64,000 bases of DNA, taken from contig NRSV01000007.1 in NCBI GenBank assembly GCA_002286855.1, positions 135,277 to 199,276 of the forward strand, given 5' to 3'. Below are positions 33,929 through 45,379 of the stretch, in pieces (the stretch's first letter is position 1; the number at the start of each line of letters is the position of its first letter). This stretch comes from Bipolaris cookei (lineage: Eukaryota > Ascomycota > Dothideomycetes > Pleosporales > Pleosporaceae). The position numbers were made by a program, and so were the translations under genes. Under the pieces are notes generated by a model that worked only from the letters and a program-made list of their open reading frames with translations, was not told the DNA's origin and ran no database searches.

Positions 33929-34798
33929 ATGTGGATATTACCGTTGCTTGGATATGTTGGCCTCATACTGGGATTTGCCTTCTTGACGCTAGCAATAGGT
34001 ATTTGATTCCACCGTCAAAGCCGATTGGTGGCGCTATGTACGAGCATGAGAGCTAATTATCCAATGTAGCTTCTGGGCTCTACTACCTTTCCGAGCTCGT
34101 GGAAGAGCATACAGTACTGGCAAGGAAGCTACTCTATCGTCTCATCTATGGAGTTGTTGGCGTTCAGTTTCTTCTGCTTGTTGTCGACAAGTTCCCCGTC
34201 GGGCTAAGTCTGTTGAGTGTTGTGTCGCACGGCATATATGCACAGAACCTTAGGCGCTTCCCAGTCGTCAAGCTCACCGACCCGTTGTTCTTATTGTCCT
34301 GCGGTATGCGATATCCCGTACAAAGGACTGCATTAGATATAAAACTGACTGACTCTAGCGCTCGTCATTGTAAATCATTACCTTTGGTTCCGTCACTTCA
34401 GTGCTCCGCCTGCCAACCCCTACTCTTCATATCCTTATGCACGCGACACGAATATTCCTACGTTTACCGAGATCGCTGCCTACTTTGGATTGTGCGTTTG
34501 GCTCGTTCCCTTCGCTCTTTTCGTTTCCTTGTCCGCTGGCGAGAACGTTTTGCCCTCGATGGGCTCCGAGTATGCGACCGGCGATGGAAGCAGTTATATC
34601 AACCCAGGAAAAACGCCCGATTCATATGGAAGCGGATCAGGCGTTGGGGTGGGCGGAATGCAGGGAAAGAGACGCGCGAGGAGTGGGACAAATGCGGGCA
34701 TGGCAAAAGCCGTTGTCACTGGTGTCAGGGAATGGGTTGGAGAGACCGGAGAAGTCATGGGATTTTGGAAGGGCGAGAGGACGAGACCTACTTTCTAA
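33929..34798 (+). CDS. SVP26: ER-Golgi cargo adaptor of the Svp26/Erv26/TEX261 family
   Basis: Three exons (33929-33998, 34070-34303, 34359-34798) give 247 residues. The protein is multi-spanning: LLGYVGLILGFAFLTLAI at the start, the family hallmark IASGLYYLSELVEEHT across the first intron, GVVGVQFLLLVV, then LTDPLFLLSCALVIVNHYLWFRHF across the second, and AYFGLCVWLVPFALFVSL. Svp26 recruits type II Golgi enzymes such as mannosyltransferases into COPII vesicles. The C-terminal tail (about 165-247) is Gly/Ser-rich and cytosolic, longer than in yeast. A 275-aa ORF that reads through the second intron in a different frame is a shadow. Confidence 0.94.
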
Positions 34799-35983
34799 GA
34801 GCCTGGCCTTGTTTGCAGGGTATGAATGTACGAGTAATGTATGTATGTTATGATGCACGGGCGGTCCATCTCTCTTCTATATGGTTGCGAGATACTGATT
34901 CTGCGCCCATACCCTTACATATCTAGCAATACGCACAGAAAGACTCGCTAATGTCGTTAATATGCCGTTCAGCTTGAACAGATTATTTTTCGTGCGTGCG
35001 GCAGTGTTGAGCTATGCTTGGGATATCGATAACATCACGTGAGCTTTCTTAGATATTTAATCAAGCCTACGTACTAAACTTCTTTCTCTCACCTCCCTTC
35101 CCTTAACCCCCTCTACTTTCATAGGTGCTGCTTTGGCGCCTTTCCTTACTCTCCTTTCAGGTGCTGCTTTGGTGCTTCCCTACCCTAGCACAGCTCACAG
35201 TAACATAACAGTCTAGCGATTCCCCGCTGTCGTATGTTTTTGTTTCTATTTTGTAATTTTTTGCGGACCGGGGCTGTATCACATGCGTGAGCCTTGTCAT
35301 GCATCGCCATTGTATTCTGCCAGAGATACGCTGTTGCCATCAGAATGCTTTGTTCAAGGTTCTTCTCTCATAAAAAGATAGCGGAGAACGACCACTGAAG
35401 CCGGACCTTAGACACTACATAGTTTACACAATGCACTCTGGTTCAATCACTGGTCATAGGCAACCGTGCAAATCCATACAATTGAGGCGATTGTCACTGC
35501 CACTGCCTTTCTTGCACAACATTTGGCCAATGACTGGTACGCCAAGACTATGGACTATTCGTAGCTGCCTAATATTAGAGGGCAAGCAACTACATTCACA
35601 GGGATTGTAACTATGTCATAATAGAGTCCCATATATCACATACCATTCGCGGTACAGTATATCATCTTGCAATGTAATTTTAGTATATTATTCCCCGACC
35701 TTGCTACTGATATGCAATTCGGGCGAGGCCACAGTAATGGCGGCGGGAAGTAGGTGCGGCACGCAACTGAAGATGCTCGTGTGTTTGTAGGTAGACGGAG
35801 CATTGTGGAGCCGAGACTCGCCTGCAACTGCCGACCCAATGTTCGCTTTCGTCTTTTTCCGTCAATATACCACCAGCGCACATACAATCATTACACTAAT
35901 CACTTGATTGCTAGCCTCAACATCACTAATCAACATTACAGTCGCTTCAGCGCCATCCGTTTGCGCTTTCCCTAGCCATCATC
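34799..35983. other. Intergenic between SVP26 and MDM20
   Basis: About 1.2 kb, AT-rich, with no supported gene. A 16-base motif, GGTGCTGCTTTGG with a following YGC, occurs twice about 35 bp apart near 35125 and 35160. Confidence 0.45.
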
Positions 35984-38900
35984 ATGGCGTGCAACAGCTG
36001 GGATAAATTGTGTAAGGCGCAGCGCGACTACCCAAAAGCCAAGTTTGCAGACTCGTTTGTTCAAAAGTCCCTGAAGAAAAGCCCCAAGAATCCATTTCTT
36101 TTGGTAAGCAAATTCATCAATGCGACAACGTCATTAACAGCTGATCTTTTGCTAGGCTTGGAAAGCTGACCTATCACTGCAACTCACCCAAGATCCAAAG
36201 AATGTGGTTCTCCAAATACAGCAGGCATGGCAGCAGCCAGGACCCTACGATATCCGGCTCCTAGCATACCTTTACAGACTATTTGCCGAGGCGATGCGAA
36301 GAAGCAGTGCTGCCGACTCTTGTGTCAGTGGACTCGGTAATGAGAACTCCAAGGTTTGGCTTAGCGCTACAAAAACACTGAGCACTCAGGAACGGCAAGA
36401 GTTATGGTCCACGCTTGGCAAAGCTGCATGGCGCGAACGATGCTGGGAAGACTTTCGTTTCGTATGATGGCGCTTCTCGGTTGATTATCATGAATTACTA
36501 ACAGTCTCTAGGCTATTGTTCAATACAGCAAGGAGCTTAAAGACATCTCTGTGTCTGCATCAATGAAGAAGCATGCCCATTTTACACAGATACTCGCAAC
36601 ACAACTTGCAGCCGAGCAACAGCGCCAAATTCCCGGCGCTGGTCTCAAGTCTCAGATACAGTTCGACCTGGCACGTAGGCTAATGAAACAAGCATACGAA
36701 GCGTCTCCAGTCGGTGACACTCACTATAAGAAAGCACAACATACTAATCTGATCCAGGACGAGCCGATCGCCTGTAAAGATATTCGGGATCTACGCTTCA
36801 TGGGCGAGATTTTCGCGCGACAAGGCAAATGTGATGAGCTCATAGAGCTCTGGAACAATCCACCTGCTACCTTGAAAGATCTCATGACGACGCACCAAGC
36901 CGACTTACAGATCATGAGAATCAGACTCTCAAGGGAAACCAAAAACTGGGCTCTTGTTGAGAGTGAATCACTGGCTAGGATCGAAAATGCGATATCGCAA
37001 ATAACCAAGAATCCAGACTCCAAGGCGCTGTGGGAACTCTGTGCCTGGAACATGGATTTATGGACAGATTGGCTAGCAGCAGTTCGAATGAATCAGTCTA
37101 AAGACGAGTAAGTTTCCTATCGTACTATTTCTGCTCTGACTTACTTAATCTTCTAGGGCTATCCGCATTGTTTCTGATATCCTACACCGTGCCTTTGGAA
37201 CACATCTACGAACCAACGATCGTGCAATGAGTTTGACATATATGAAGCTTCGTCACTTCATCGGAATTCCAATGGCAGATGACTGCCTGACATATTGGAA
37301 GAACCACTCGACACTTATCAGCTGTTTCACAGACTTGCGCCCGTTTTTGGAAACATTGCACAGCAACAATGAGCACGGAGGTAAAATGCAGTTTTTCCGA
37401 ACCTTGTCGACTGACGCATTGTCGAGAGCGGTATGTTTTCTGGTTCTTCTGTTTCTCGGGACATCCGAAAACCTCTGGGCTGTACTCTGTTACTTCTTTG
37501 CGTGACAGAATATTTAGATAACCAAGCTTATATCTTACTAATGGCAAAATAGGAGGAACATACCCATGAAAAGTGGGACATACACTCACAGAACATCCTG
37601 AAGATTAATCATCTAATAACATCGTCGGTGGCGGACCAAAATTGGAGAGGCGACAAAGCAATGATTCTGAAGTACATCTTTAGCCAGGTGTGTACATCGT
37701 CAGGTTTCTGCGAGCCCAACTCCTCGGGAGGATTCCTTGCGGTTTATGTCCTCCTACGAATGCATTTTGTCGCCATGCGCTACGACGAATCTCGACATCC
37801 TTTTGAGAATACGCCCAACTCTCGGCTCCTCTTACAAGCTGCAATGCTCACACGCCACCTAGTCGCGTATGACAAAGAAAAGCAAGACCGACCGCGCGCA
37901 TTACTTGCTGCCCGACTGCACCTAAACCTCGGTCTTGGAAAGTCTGCTTTCCAGATGTACAGCTACACCAAATGCAAGGAGATGTTGGTTCACACTCTTT
38001 CTCCATACGTCTTGTCTCGCCTCTCAATAACACATCCTTTTGGTGCCAAAGGCTACCAAGGCTTCTCAGCAGAAGAGGAACTCGGGAAAGCCATTGGTAC
38101 TATGGAGAGAATGGAGTCCAAGACGGATGACACGATATACCCGGATCTCAAAACAATCCCATGGGATCAAGCCATCGGTCTATTGTCTCTGAGGGAAAAA
38201 CTCAAATCAAGCTTAACAAAACACATATGCAATGTGGAGCGCCGTCGCATAGCGCGACTGAAGGGTGAACCAGTTGATCAGCTGCCTGTTCTAGACCGGC
38301 AAAGTAAGTACAGTAACTCAATGTGCTGTGCTGTGCTAAACAAAATACAGGCTTCCAGAATATCACCGACAATGTGGACAAATCTGTCTTCCCCGACTTT
38401 GAGGATACGCAATCTTCTGGTCCATTGCCATATATCATGCCCAACATGGTTCCCAATGTACCATGGCTCGTAGAAAGCTATTGTACCTGGGAGGCCAGCA
38501 GCAGGGTGCTATACAAAGAGACACAAACGTGGGAAGACGTAGGCTCGTCGGTAGATGACATTGCTACCCCCAAAGAAGGCCATGAAATCGAAACGAACAG
38601 AACCCCAGCGGAATCAAGAGCTGAACAACTGTGGCTTGGCATCAATACGGTTGTTAAGATCATGGCCGATCAAGAAGATCCGACGTTACTCCTTGGTAAT
38701 GTCACAAAGCTATCAGAAGAGCTTCACGCAATGCGTCTAGCGATGGAGAAGCTTCGCATGCCCAGTAATACCAAGTTGAAGCTTGAGGATGAGGCCACCA
38801 TGTTTCACGAAAACATGCTCATCTCCTGCTACACCAAACTGGAGATTCTCCGCGCACTTATTAGAATGGTCGATCAACTCCGCGAGAAGGTGCTCAGTCC

Positions 38901-39186
38901 GAAGAGCACCCACCCGCTCAAAGCTAAGCTGCCAAAGAACTGGGTTAGCGAAATTGAGACCGAAACAAAGATATGCTATGAGGCAATACGCAATATGGTC
39001 AATAGCTACATCAATCTAATCGAGAAGAGGGGTGCAGCTGCAATCAAGGCACAAGTACGGTGGGGCGAGACGGGCGAAATACTGCAACCAATTCTCAGCG
39101 ATTCGGATGTGGAAGCATATGCATCGGAATATGTTGACAGCGCGCTGCACGCTTGGAAGGGGGTGCTGCAGGTCAAACTCAAGTAG
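35984..39186 (+). CDS. MDM20: NatB N-terminal acetyltransferase auxiliary subunit
   Basis: Six exons (35984-36103, 36156-36461, 36512-37107, 37157-37430, 37553-38303, 38351-39186) give 960 residues, close to the usual length of Mdm20/NAA25. The N-terminus has TPR-like helical pairs (FVQKSLKKSPKNPFLLAWKADLSLQL; IRLLAYLYRLFAEAM), and further helical repeats fill the protein. LLAARLHLNLGLGKSAFQMY is a strongly conserved NAA25 segment. Mdm20 anchors the Naa20 catalytic subunit to the ribosome so that Met-Asp/Glu/Asn/Gln starts are acetylated; in yeast its loss disturbs actin cables and mitochondrial inheritance. The introns of 50-122 bp have canonical borders. The catalytic partner is not in this window. 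Confidence 0.93.
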
Positions 39187-39433
39187 ATTTGCTACATATT
39201 GAATTCAATCCTACATGCATTTTTTGGTGGGAAAAGAGTGACTTGGAAATATTGACACGACGTCTAATTGAGAGGAATGATACACGCAGGGGTATAGACC
39301 AGATGTGAAATGGAAAAAGCCACCCATGATCGCCTTGATAAGACGCGCTCAAATAACCCGCCGCCCAATTGACTCGTACCATGAATGCAAGGAAAAGCAG
39401 GTTAAGAAATGAAAACAAGGAAATCCCTCAATA

Positions 39434-40204
39434 TCACAGCTTCGACTCGGCCAGCTGTGCCTGAAGCACATCGATCTGCTTCTGCAAGTCCTCCTTTTCA
39501 GCCTCAAGCTGCGCCTTCTTCTTAGGCTTTTCCTTGTCAACGTGCACGTTCTCCCCAACCAAATCACCCTTAGCATCAAGCACCATACCCTTCTCAACCA
39601 GCATCTTCTCCACAGCAGGCACCAGCTCTGCAAATGACTTGACAAAGGGGATATCGTACCGATCACATGTCAGCTCCACATTCCCGCCCTTCCAGTACCC
39701 TTCTCCACAGCACACCACCACTTTACCCGAACCAGCCCATAGACCCAGTTCAAGCAGCGAGACGGGACTCTTGGTCGTGACGTCAAAAAAGAAGCAAATC
39801 ACATCAACCTGTTCCAGTGCGCTGAGCTCCCACTCAACCTGGTCCTTGAAATCCTTGTCGCGGGCTTGCGGCGTGATGTTGGGGTTCCAGTGGCCGCGGC
39901 GCGGGTTGCAGACTGTGATGGGGAGGTGAGATAGCATGGTTACCATGTGCTTTTGCCACTGGACTGCATTACCCATTTCTATGCTGCCGGCGGTGAAGAC
40001 GCTGAATTTGCGATATGTAGGCGCATTGGGCGGTACGCAGTGTATGAAGTCCTTGTGGGGCGTGGGCAAGGGTGATGGCAAAGATGGAAGTTGGTTCTTT
40101 ACATCTTCGACGTCGCGGTCAATATCTATGCCTTCTGGTACCTTGGTTTCAGGTTTAGTGTTTTTACCGCGCATTTTATCGATGATGTCTTTTCCAAAGA
40201 CCAT
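39434..40204 (-). CDS. Nucleoside 2-deoxyribosyltransferase-like protein with C-terminal coiled coil
   Basis: A single exon encodes 256 residues from the ATG at 40204 (the frame extends upstream only with TTG). Residues about 66-190 match the nucleoside 2-deoxyribosyltransferase-like fold: FSVFTAGSIEMG (68-78), NPRRGHWNPN (100-109), a helix with LEQVDVICFFFDVTTKSP and SLLELGLWAG with the probable catalytic Glu (about 152). Such enzymes break the glycosidic bond of deoxynucleosides; related folds also cleave other nucleotides. The last 40 residues are Lys/Glu/Gln-rich and should form a coiled coil (EKEDLQKQIDVLQAQL). Substrate is unknown. It is convergent with MDM20. Confidence 0.82.
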   Translation of the reverse strand: MVFGKDIIDKMRGKNTKPETKVPEGIDIDRDVEDVKNQLPSLPSPLPTPHKDFIHCVPPNAPTYRKFSVFTAGSIEMGNAVQWQKHMVTMLSHLPITVCNPRRGHWNPNITPQARDKDFKDQVEWELSALEQVDVICFFFDVTTKSPVSLLELGLWAGSGKVVVCCGEGYWKGGNVELTCDRYDIPFVKSFAELVPAVEKMLVEKGMVLDAKGDLVGENVHVDKEKPKKKAQLEAEKEDLQKQIDVLQAQLAESKL

Positions 40205-41311
40205 AGTAGTAGTTGCAGTTGTAAGAGGAGGATCCTTGGCGGCCAGGTTATGGCTCAACTGGTGTACTAATCTTTTTATAGCAAAAGGTACTTCAGGGTG
40301 TGCCGGAGAAGTGGCTGCTCGAGGTAATAAGGTGCAAGATGGGGTTTGTCGCGAAAATTGGAGTCTGAGTTTATGAATGTCAGTCGGGGTGTCTAAGGTT
40401 ATTATTGTACTAAGATCTTAGTACTAGTGGGGCACGAGGTCATACTTGGCGAGTGACATTGACTTGAGTAAACAACGAGCAAACTAGACAATGACTGTAC
40501 ACAACTGTTTGTTGGTGAGTGTTTGAAATGTGAAACTTTTTGATGTCAAAGCGATAAAATGTGTTGTTAACAAAGGCGCACGGCGATTCATCGTTTTATC
40601 TAGATGACGGCTGCTGATGTGCCGTTTGGAACGGTATGGTTACGCGCCTGATTTTCCAAGCGTCACGCCCTTTGAACTGCGCCACAAAGTGCCTGGTGCC
40701 CGAACGAGCGCTTGGAGCGTCTGCATGGCAGTTTAGATCTCGCCGACCCCATGTTTTCAGCACCCTAACCTACACCCATAACAGGCAAGTGCTGTTAAAT
40801 TACAAGCATATGGTTGCTGATGGCCTAGCTGTGCCTGAAGGTAACATCACGACAGCGAGATGACGGCTGATGCCTAAGTTGAAGCAAATATGCACAATCA
40901 GCGCTAAAACAGTATCAGCTACACAATGAGGTAGCAATTCTTTTGATAAACTAACAAATACCTGATAAGGTCATAAGGACAATGTTCATTCAATAAAGCC
41001 TCAAAATGGCAGACATACGAACCATGTGTTCACGAAATGGGACGCCTGAGGCAGTGCTCTACCCATGGGAACATCATCTGGCGAAAACAGCCACTGAGCA
41101 TTTTGTTGATTGATGCCTACAGTATCCTTGATGAATATCTACGCCAAACACTTGGGAGACTACCATAGACCGGTGTAATTCAAGAGGAAGACAAGTACTA
41201 GACGGCTTGACTATTCCCAATCATCTGACAGCTCCGAGCATTCGGCCCAATACATAATAAAGCCAGGCCTTCAGATCCACTTTCTTCGGACCTACTTGCA
41301 ACAACGCTACA
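40205..41311. other. Intergenic, AT-rich
   Basis: 1.1 kb between the deoxyribosyltransferase-like gene and the zinc-ribbon-like gene. No open frame with coding character was found. Confidence 0.45.
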
Positions 41312-42550
41312 CTACGAGACAGGGTTGCTCATGAGTGGATTCGGGTGGCGAATACAGCCTTCCAAGACTAGAATCGGTGTTCCATGACCTCTCGCCTTGT
41401 CCTCTGGCGTGTTTGCAAAGCCAGCTACTCGACGTCCGGCCATCTGCTTCATAAACTGGGCTCTGTAAAAGTCTCTAGGTGGATCGACAATCTGGAAGCA
41501 AAGCGAGTTGGAGTCAGTAGTCATACCACAGTCACACTTAATACCAGTGAACCGGACAGAGACCAGATCTGCTTGCTCGCCGTGTTCTTTCTGCATCTCG
41601 TTGGAGAGCGCGCGGAGGCTGAGGACGGACTTGGAGGTAGCCATTGTTGCGCAAGGGGTGCGAGGATGAAGGAGATAATCCACCGACCTTGAGGCCCTCA
41701 TGTTCTTGAGAGGGTATGGGTTACACTTGTTGAGTCGTCTGATGATTGCAGATATTCGTATCAAGGCCGCTTTCACTGCTGCCGTCTTGTTCGTGTCTTG
41801 ATGGACCTCTTGTGCGCGCCAGGATTGACCACAACCATCGCAGAACACGCCGAATCGTACAGCCTTGTCCGCGTCCTCTGATAGATGCACAACCTCTGGC
41901 TCGATCATGGGTATGAACTGTTTGATCAAACCCTCCAATGTACACTTGGAGCAGGATGTGTGCATACAGTTGCAGTTCAGGAAACTGACGGGATGCTGGT
42001 AATGTGCAACGCTGTAGACATCATGGCTGCTGCCGCACTTGCAACAGCGCCACTTGCCAATAGGACTGGACAACTTGTAGTACTCTTCGTCGATAAAAGT
42101 AAGTGTGTTTGCTAGTGTGTCTAGGACCAACTCTGCTAGAGTCTCAGTATCTTTGGAGCGCCCTCGAAGAGATAGTTGCTGTGTCTTGAAACGCTGCAGT
42201 CGACTTGCCGCCATAACGCGCCCGCATGCGACACTACCAGGAATATTTTGTGTCAGTGGCAGTCTAGCGTACTTGAAACTTCCTTCCATCATATCGACTG
42301 GATGCATCAAACCAGCATACCTCTCTTTCTCAGAGCTTCCGGCGGTGGTTTGTTGAATTTGTAAGTCTTTCTCGTCTCTAGTCGGGGGAGAAGCGCCTGG
42401 AGCACTCGAAGAGATATTTGTCAAGTCCGGTACGGGATTCTGGCGCTCATTTTGCCTTTTGTGAGTGCCTCTCTGCTTGGTGGGCATCGTTTCTTGACTC
42501 GAACGTGGTGGGCTGTCGGAGTCGACACTGCAGGCCTGTGAGGGATCCAT
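41312..42550 (-). CDS. Cysteine-rich (double zinc-ribbon-like) protein, unknown function
   Basis: A single exon gives 412 residues from the ATG at 42550; the frame is open further upstream to 42658 but only TTG could start there. The N-terminal 160 residues are Ser/Pro/Gln-rich and disordered. A Cys/His-rich core follows: GKWRCCKCGSSHDVY, then LNCNCMHTSCSKC, then FGVFCDGCGQSWRA, and near the end GIKCDCGMTT. The paired Cx2C motifs suggest two zinc ribbons, like lineage-restricted Dothideomycete proteins. No catalytic motif is seen. A palindromic TATA-like element lies about 120 bp upstream. The gene sits alone in an AT-rich pocket. Confidence 0.72.
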   Translation of the reverse strand: MDPSQACSVDSDSPPRSSQETMPTKQRGTHKRQNERQNPVPDLTNISSSAPGASPPTRDEKDLQIQQTTAGSSEKERYAGLMHPVDMMEGSFKYARLPLTQNIPGSVACGRVMAASRLQRFKTQQLSLRGRSKDTETLAELVLDTLANTLTFIDEEYYKLSSPIGKWRCCKCGSSHDVYSVAHYQHPVSFLNCNCMHTSCSKCTLEGLIKQFIPMIEPEVVHLSEDADKAVRFGVFCDGCGQSWRAQEVHQDTNKTAAVKAALIRISAIIRRLNKCNPYPLKNMRASRSVDYLLHPRTPCATMATSKSVLSLRALSNEMQKEHGEQADLVSVRFTGIKCDCGMTTDSNSLCFQIVDPPRDFYRAQFMKQMAGRRVAGFANTPEDKARGHGTPILVLEGCIRHPNPLMSNPVS

Positions 42551-42671
42551 GATATCTTGTGTGGTTGCAGATCCAAGAAGACCAGCCTGTTGCTTCCAGT
42601 TGCCAATGAGAGTGCTTCTATATGCTGCTATTGATCGAGGTATGGTACAACTGTGCAATAGTATGGTTAGG

Positions 42672-42681
42672 TTTATATAAA
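42672..42681 (-). promoter_or_regulatory. TATA-like palindrome upstream of the zinc-ribbon-like gene
   Basis: TTTATATAAA lies 122 bp before the chosen ATG (42550). The position suits a core promoter but there is no transcript evidence. Confidence 0.35.
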
Positions 42682-43925
42682 GAGATGAGTGTTGAGGAAA
42701 ATGTTCAGTGAAGGATGTTTTTTTGACAATGAGGTGATTGTGAGTTGCCTAGTGAGCGACGCAACAATGTGCGTTTGCGTCTTCACTGCTACTATGTACA
42801 ACCCAATTCATCTTGCGTGAGCCTCACTGATATGAAATATCCAATCTTAACTCGATCAGACAATTTGCGAGCGTAGACATGGAGACAGAAAAACGGGTGA
42901 GAAAGATGGAAGGATAAGACGAGTAGAGTTTGCAAAGAGAAAACTTCGTTGATTGCCTTCCTATACCACCAAAGAACATGCAATACCATCTTTTTCATCA
43001 ATTAATCTCCACAAGGGACAACTTTTTCGATATTTTGTCATCTTCCATGGCCTTTGATCACCCAGAATTTTGTATTTCCTGTCGTTTTCCAACAAGCAGT
43101 TCTCAGAATCAGACACAGCATTCTATACTGATCTTCGCCGTGCGTCAATCTGGGTATGGCATGTACAGCTACAGACGATAAGAGGCTTGTAATACTTTGC
43201 GCGAACGCGAAGCAACCTCAATGTAGCATCGACAATCGACACAAGCCGCATAGGACGACTGCACTCGCAGCAGCAGTAATTTCGCGAGGGCGGCGGATGC
43301 TCCCAGACAGAATGACGCGATGGGGTTTTGCGAAACATAGTGTTCGTAGAAGAGTATGAAAATATAGGAGTTGAGATATGAGCTGTTTGGAGGTGTTTTG
43401 AGGAAGCTGCAAGTCTGCAGTGGGGTGGAGTAAATATATTCAGAAAAAAAAAGTTTAGTACAGAAATGTTATAACAAAATTCTAGAGCTTGATGATCAAA
43501 CTAGATCATCACAGGCGGAACTCTCAAGAGGCTGGTAGAAGGTAAAATAAGCTTCCGATTGCAATTCTATCGGAAAGAATGTAGTAGTGGCCGGATCACT
43601 ATTAGAGGTTCTATATCCGTATTAGGAGCAGTACCACAGGAACATGGGGTAGTTGAAATAGTATTTTTAAACCTAATGTCACTTCAAATTCAATAGTTTT
43701 GGGACGACTACAAGGGTTTGAGTCCTGCAAGAGCTTTTCTTCATACTGGCCATTTTGCCTCGCAAGCTCTTTCCTGAACCACGCTGCAATAGTGGTCAAC
43801 TTCTTCGTTCTGTTCTAAAAGCTCCTTTCATATTCGCCATGTTTGTTTCTAGGTCCTTCTCGAACCATGGTTACGTAGGCAACTGTCTAGTATACAAAGA
43901 ACACAACTCACCCTAACTTCACATT

Positions 43926-43942
43926 TCTTCTTCTTCTTCTTC
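43926..43942. repeat. (TTC)n microsatellite
   Basis: Five to six TTC units in a row. Confidence 0.8.
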
Positions 43943-44033
43943 CACCACAGCTTGTAAGTTTTACCCCTTTATTTCTAACATTTTTATGAAAGCTGTGCGA
44001 TCACCCAAAATAGGTACATAAGCAAACTACCCC

Positions 44034-45293
44034 ATGGATTCTGTAGCCCAAGGTTAGACCGATGTGAGACCAGAGGACGACGCCTGCCGCTTCCTACAGC
44101 GCTTCGATGAGCGCCGATAACTCTTTCAACAGCTGAAATCACTCCAATCCCTCGATAAGTTACCTAAGATATTCTAGGCGTTCTTTCAGGTCGCCGATAT
44201 CGAGGTTCTGCGAGGGGGAGTTCATAGCCAGATGCTCCGGAATCTCTTCGGAAATTCTGAAGTTATTTCGGTTTTTGAAAGACAAGCGGTGAACACCCTC
44301 CTGATCTGGAAACAGAAACAACCAGAGAAAGATACTACAGCAAGAAGTGCAACGCCAACCTACTTGTCATCGAAAGCTCTCTCCAACCAACCATCCTCGA
44401 ATCCTCCCCCTCTCAATGCCAACGTACTGGCCGGATCCAAGCGAACTCGATCCGGACATATAACTGGCGGCCAGTAATATGGTGTTAGCCGACATGATAG
44501 CGTATGGTCAAACTATAAGAAGCGGGGTGAAGATTTGTGCGCGATCTCGAGGATGGCGGAAATCGATGCCACCCATATTTACCCATGGTGCGGCTTTGGA
44601 AGAGAAAACAAGAAGCGAGTTGAATAATTTTGGAATATTCTGAGGATGCTCTGGAAACAAGAGGTCATGAAAGGTTGGCGAGAGAAGGTATTTGTCGAAG
44701 TCAGTCATCCGCATCAGGGGACGGAGACAATCGAGAACATGATCTCCTTGTCGGCCATCCTGCACCGATTTCACTCTGCCGATAGATTCGCGCTCCGACC
44801 AATACAACTGTCAGACGACAAGAAACAACTCGAACTCGAGTTCCACTGGCTTGTTGTTGAAGAGCTCAATCGCCGTGATAAGGTAGACATCATAGACGAA
44901 CCTTTGTCTTCGGCCAGCTCGCGTTCAGGTGGCCGGGGCTACGGCCCACTCGATTGGATCGATACAGACGACGATACTTTCCGCAACCCCTTGGTCAGCG
45001 GGTTCAAATTTGTGATGTCGACCGATGACCCCGAAAAGCGACCCCTCCCGGATCCAGGCCTGTTGATATTACAGTGACACCTCCAACGTGTCCTTGCCAT
45101 GACAAGAGCGGCTAGATGGAAGGAGGAGGAGTTCGGCGACGACGATGATGACGACAAGGACGGACAAGGCGTTACAACTTGCGATAACGTGGAAACTTGG
45201 CTCTAAGACGTCGAGCCTCCGGAGAATCATCGTCCGAACCAAACCTCTCCTGAAAACAATTTGGAAGACAGCACAGATGGTTCGTTTGAATAA
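44034..45293 (+). pseudogene. HNH endonuclease-family pseudogene with RIP-like stops
   Basis: One uninterrupted reading frame runs from ATG 44034 to TAA 45291-45293 (419 codons), with no indel but seven in-frame stops: 44055 TAG, 44118 TAA, 44175 TAG, 44475 TAA, 44625 TAA, 45075 TGA and 45204 TAA. Each can come from CAG, CAA or CGA by one C-to-T change. The protein resembles fungal HNH (PF13391-like) nucleases: ACRFLQRFDERR near the N-terminus, EDLCAISRMAEIDATHIYPW as the first half of the nuclease site (Cys and His), and ENMISLSAILHRFHSADRFAL with the later Asn and His. The C-terminus has an Asp run (DDDDDD). The absence of frameshifts points to targeted point mutation (RIP) rather than long neutral decay; that is inference. 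Confidence 0.8.
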
Positions 45294-45366
45294 ATGATAT
45301 ATCTGTCCAAGCATCTTTTGTCAGTAACCTCAAACTCCCTTCATATACTCAACGGAACATATACGA

Positions 45367-45379
45367 GCCCCCCCCCCCC
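45367..45379. repeat. Poly-C run of about 12
   Basis: A homopolymer after TACGAG and before GCATAAGC. The exact length may be uncertain in sequencing. Confidence 0.8.

Larger units (their letters stand above)
42551..44033. other. Intergenic, AT-rich flank of the HNH pseudogene
   Basis: 1.5 kb with no supported gene. It contains a TTC microsatellite at about 43926-43942 just before the pseudogene. Confidence 0.45.

Noticed and set aside
34099..34926. 275-aa plus-strand ORF
   Set aside because: It follows the real SVP26 exon 2, reads through the second intron and then continues out of frame. The spliced frame gives the conserved family sequence instead.
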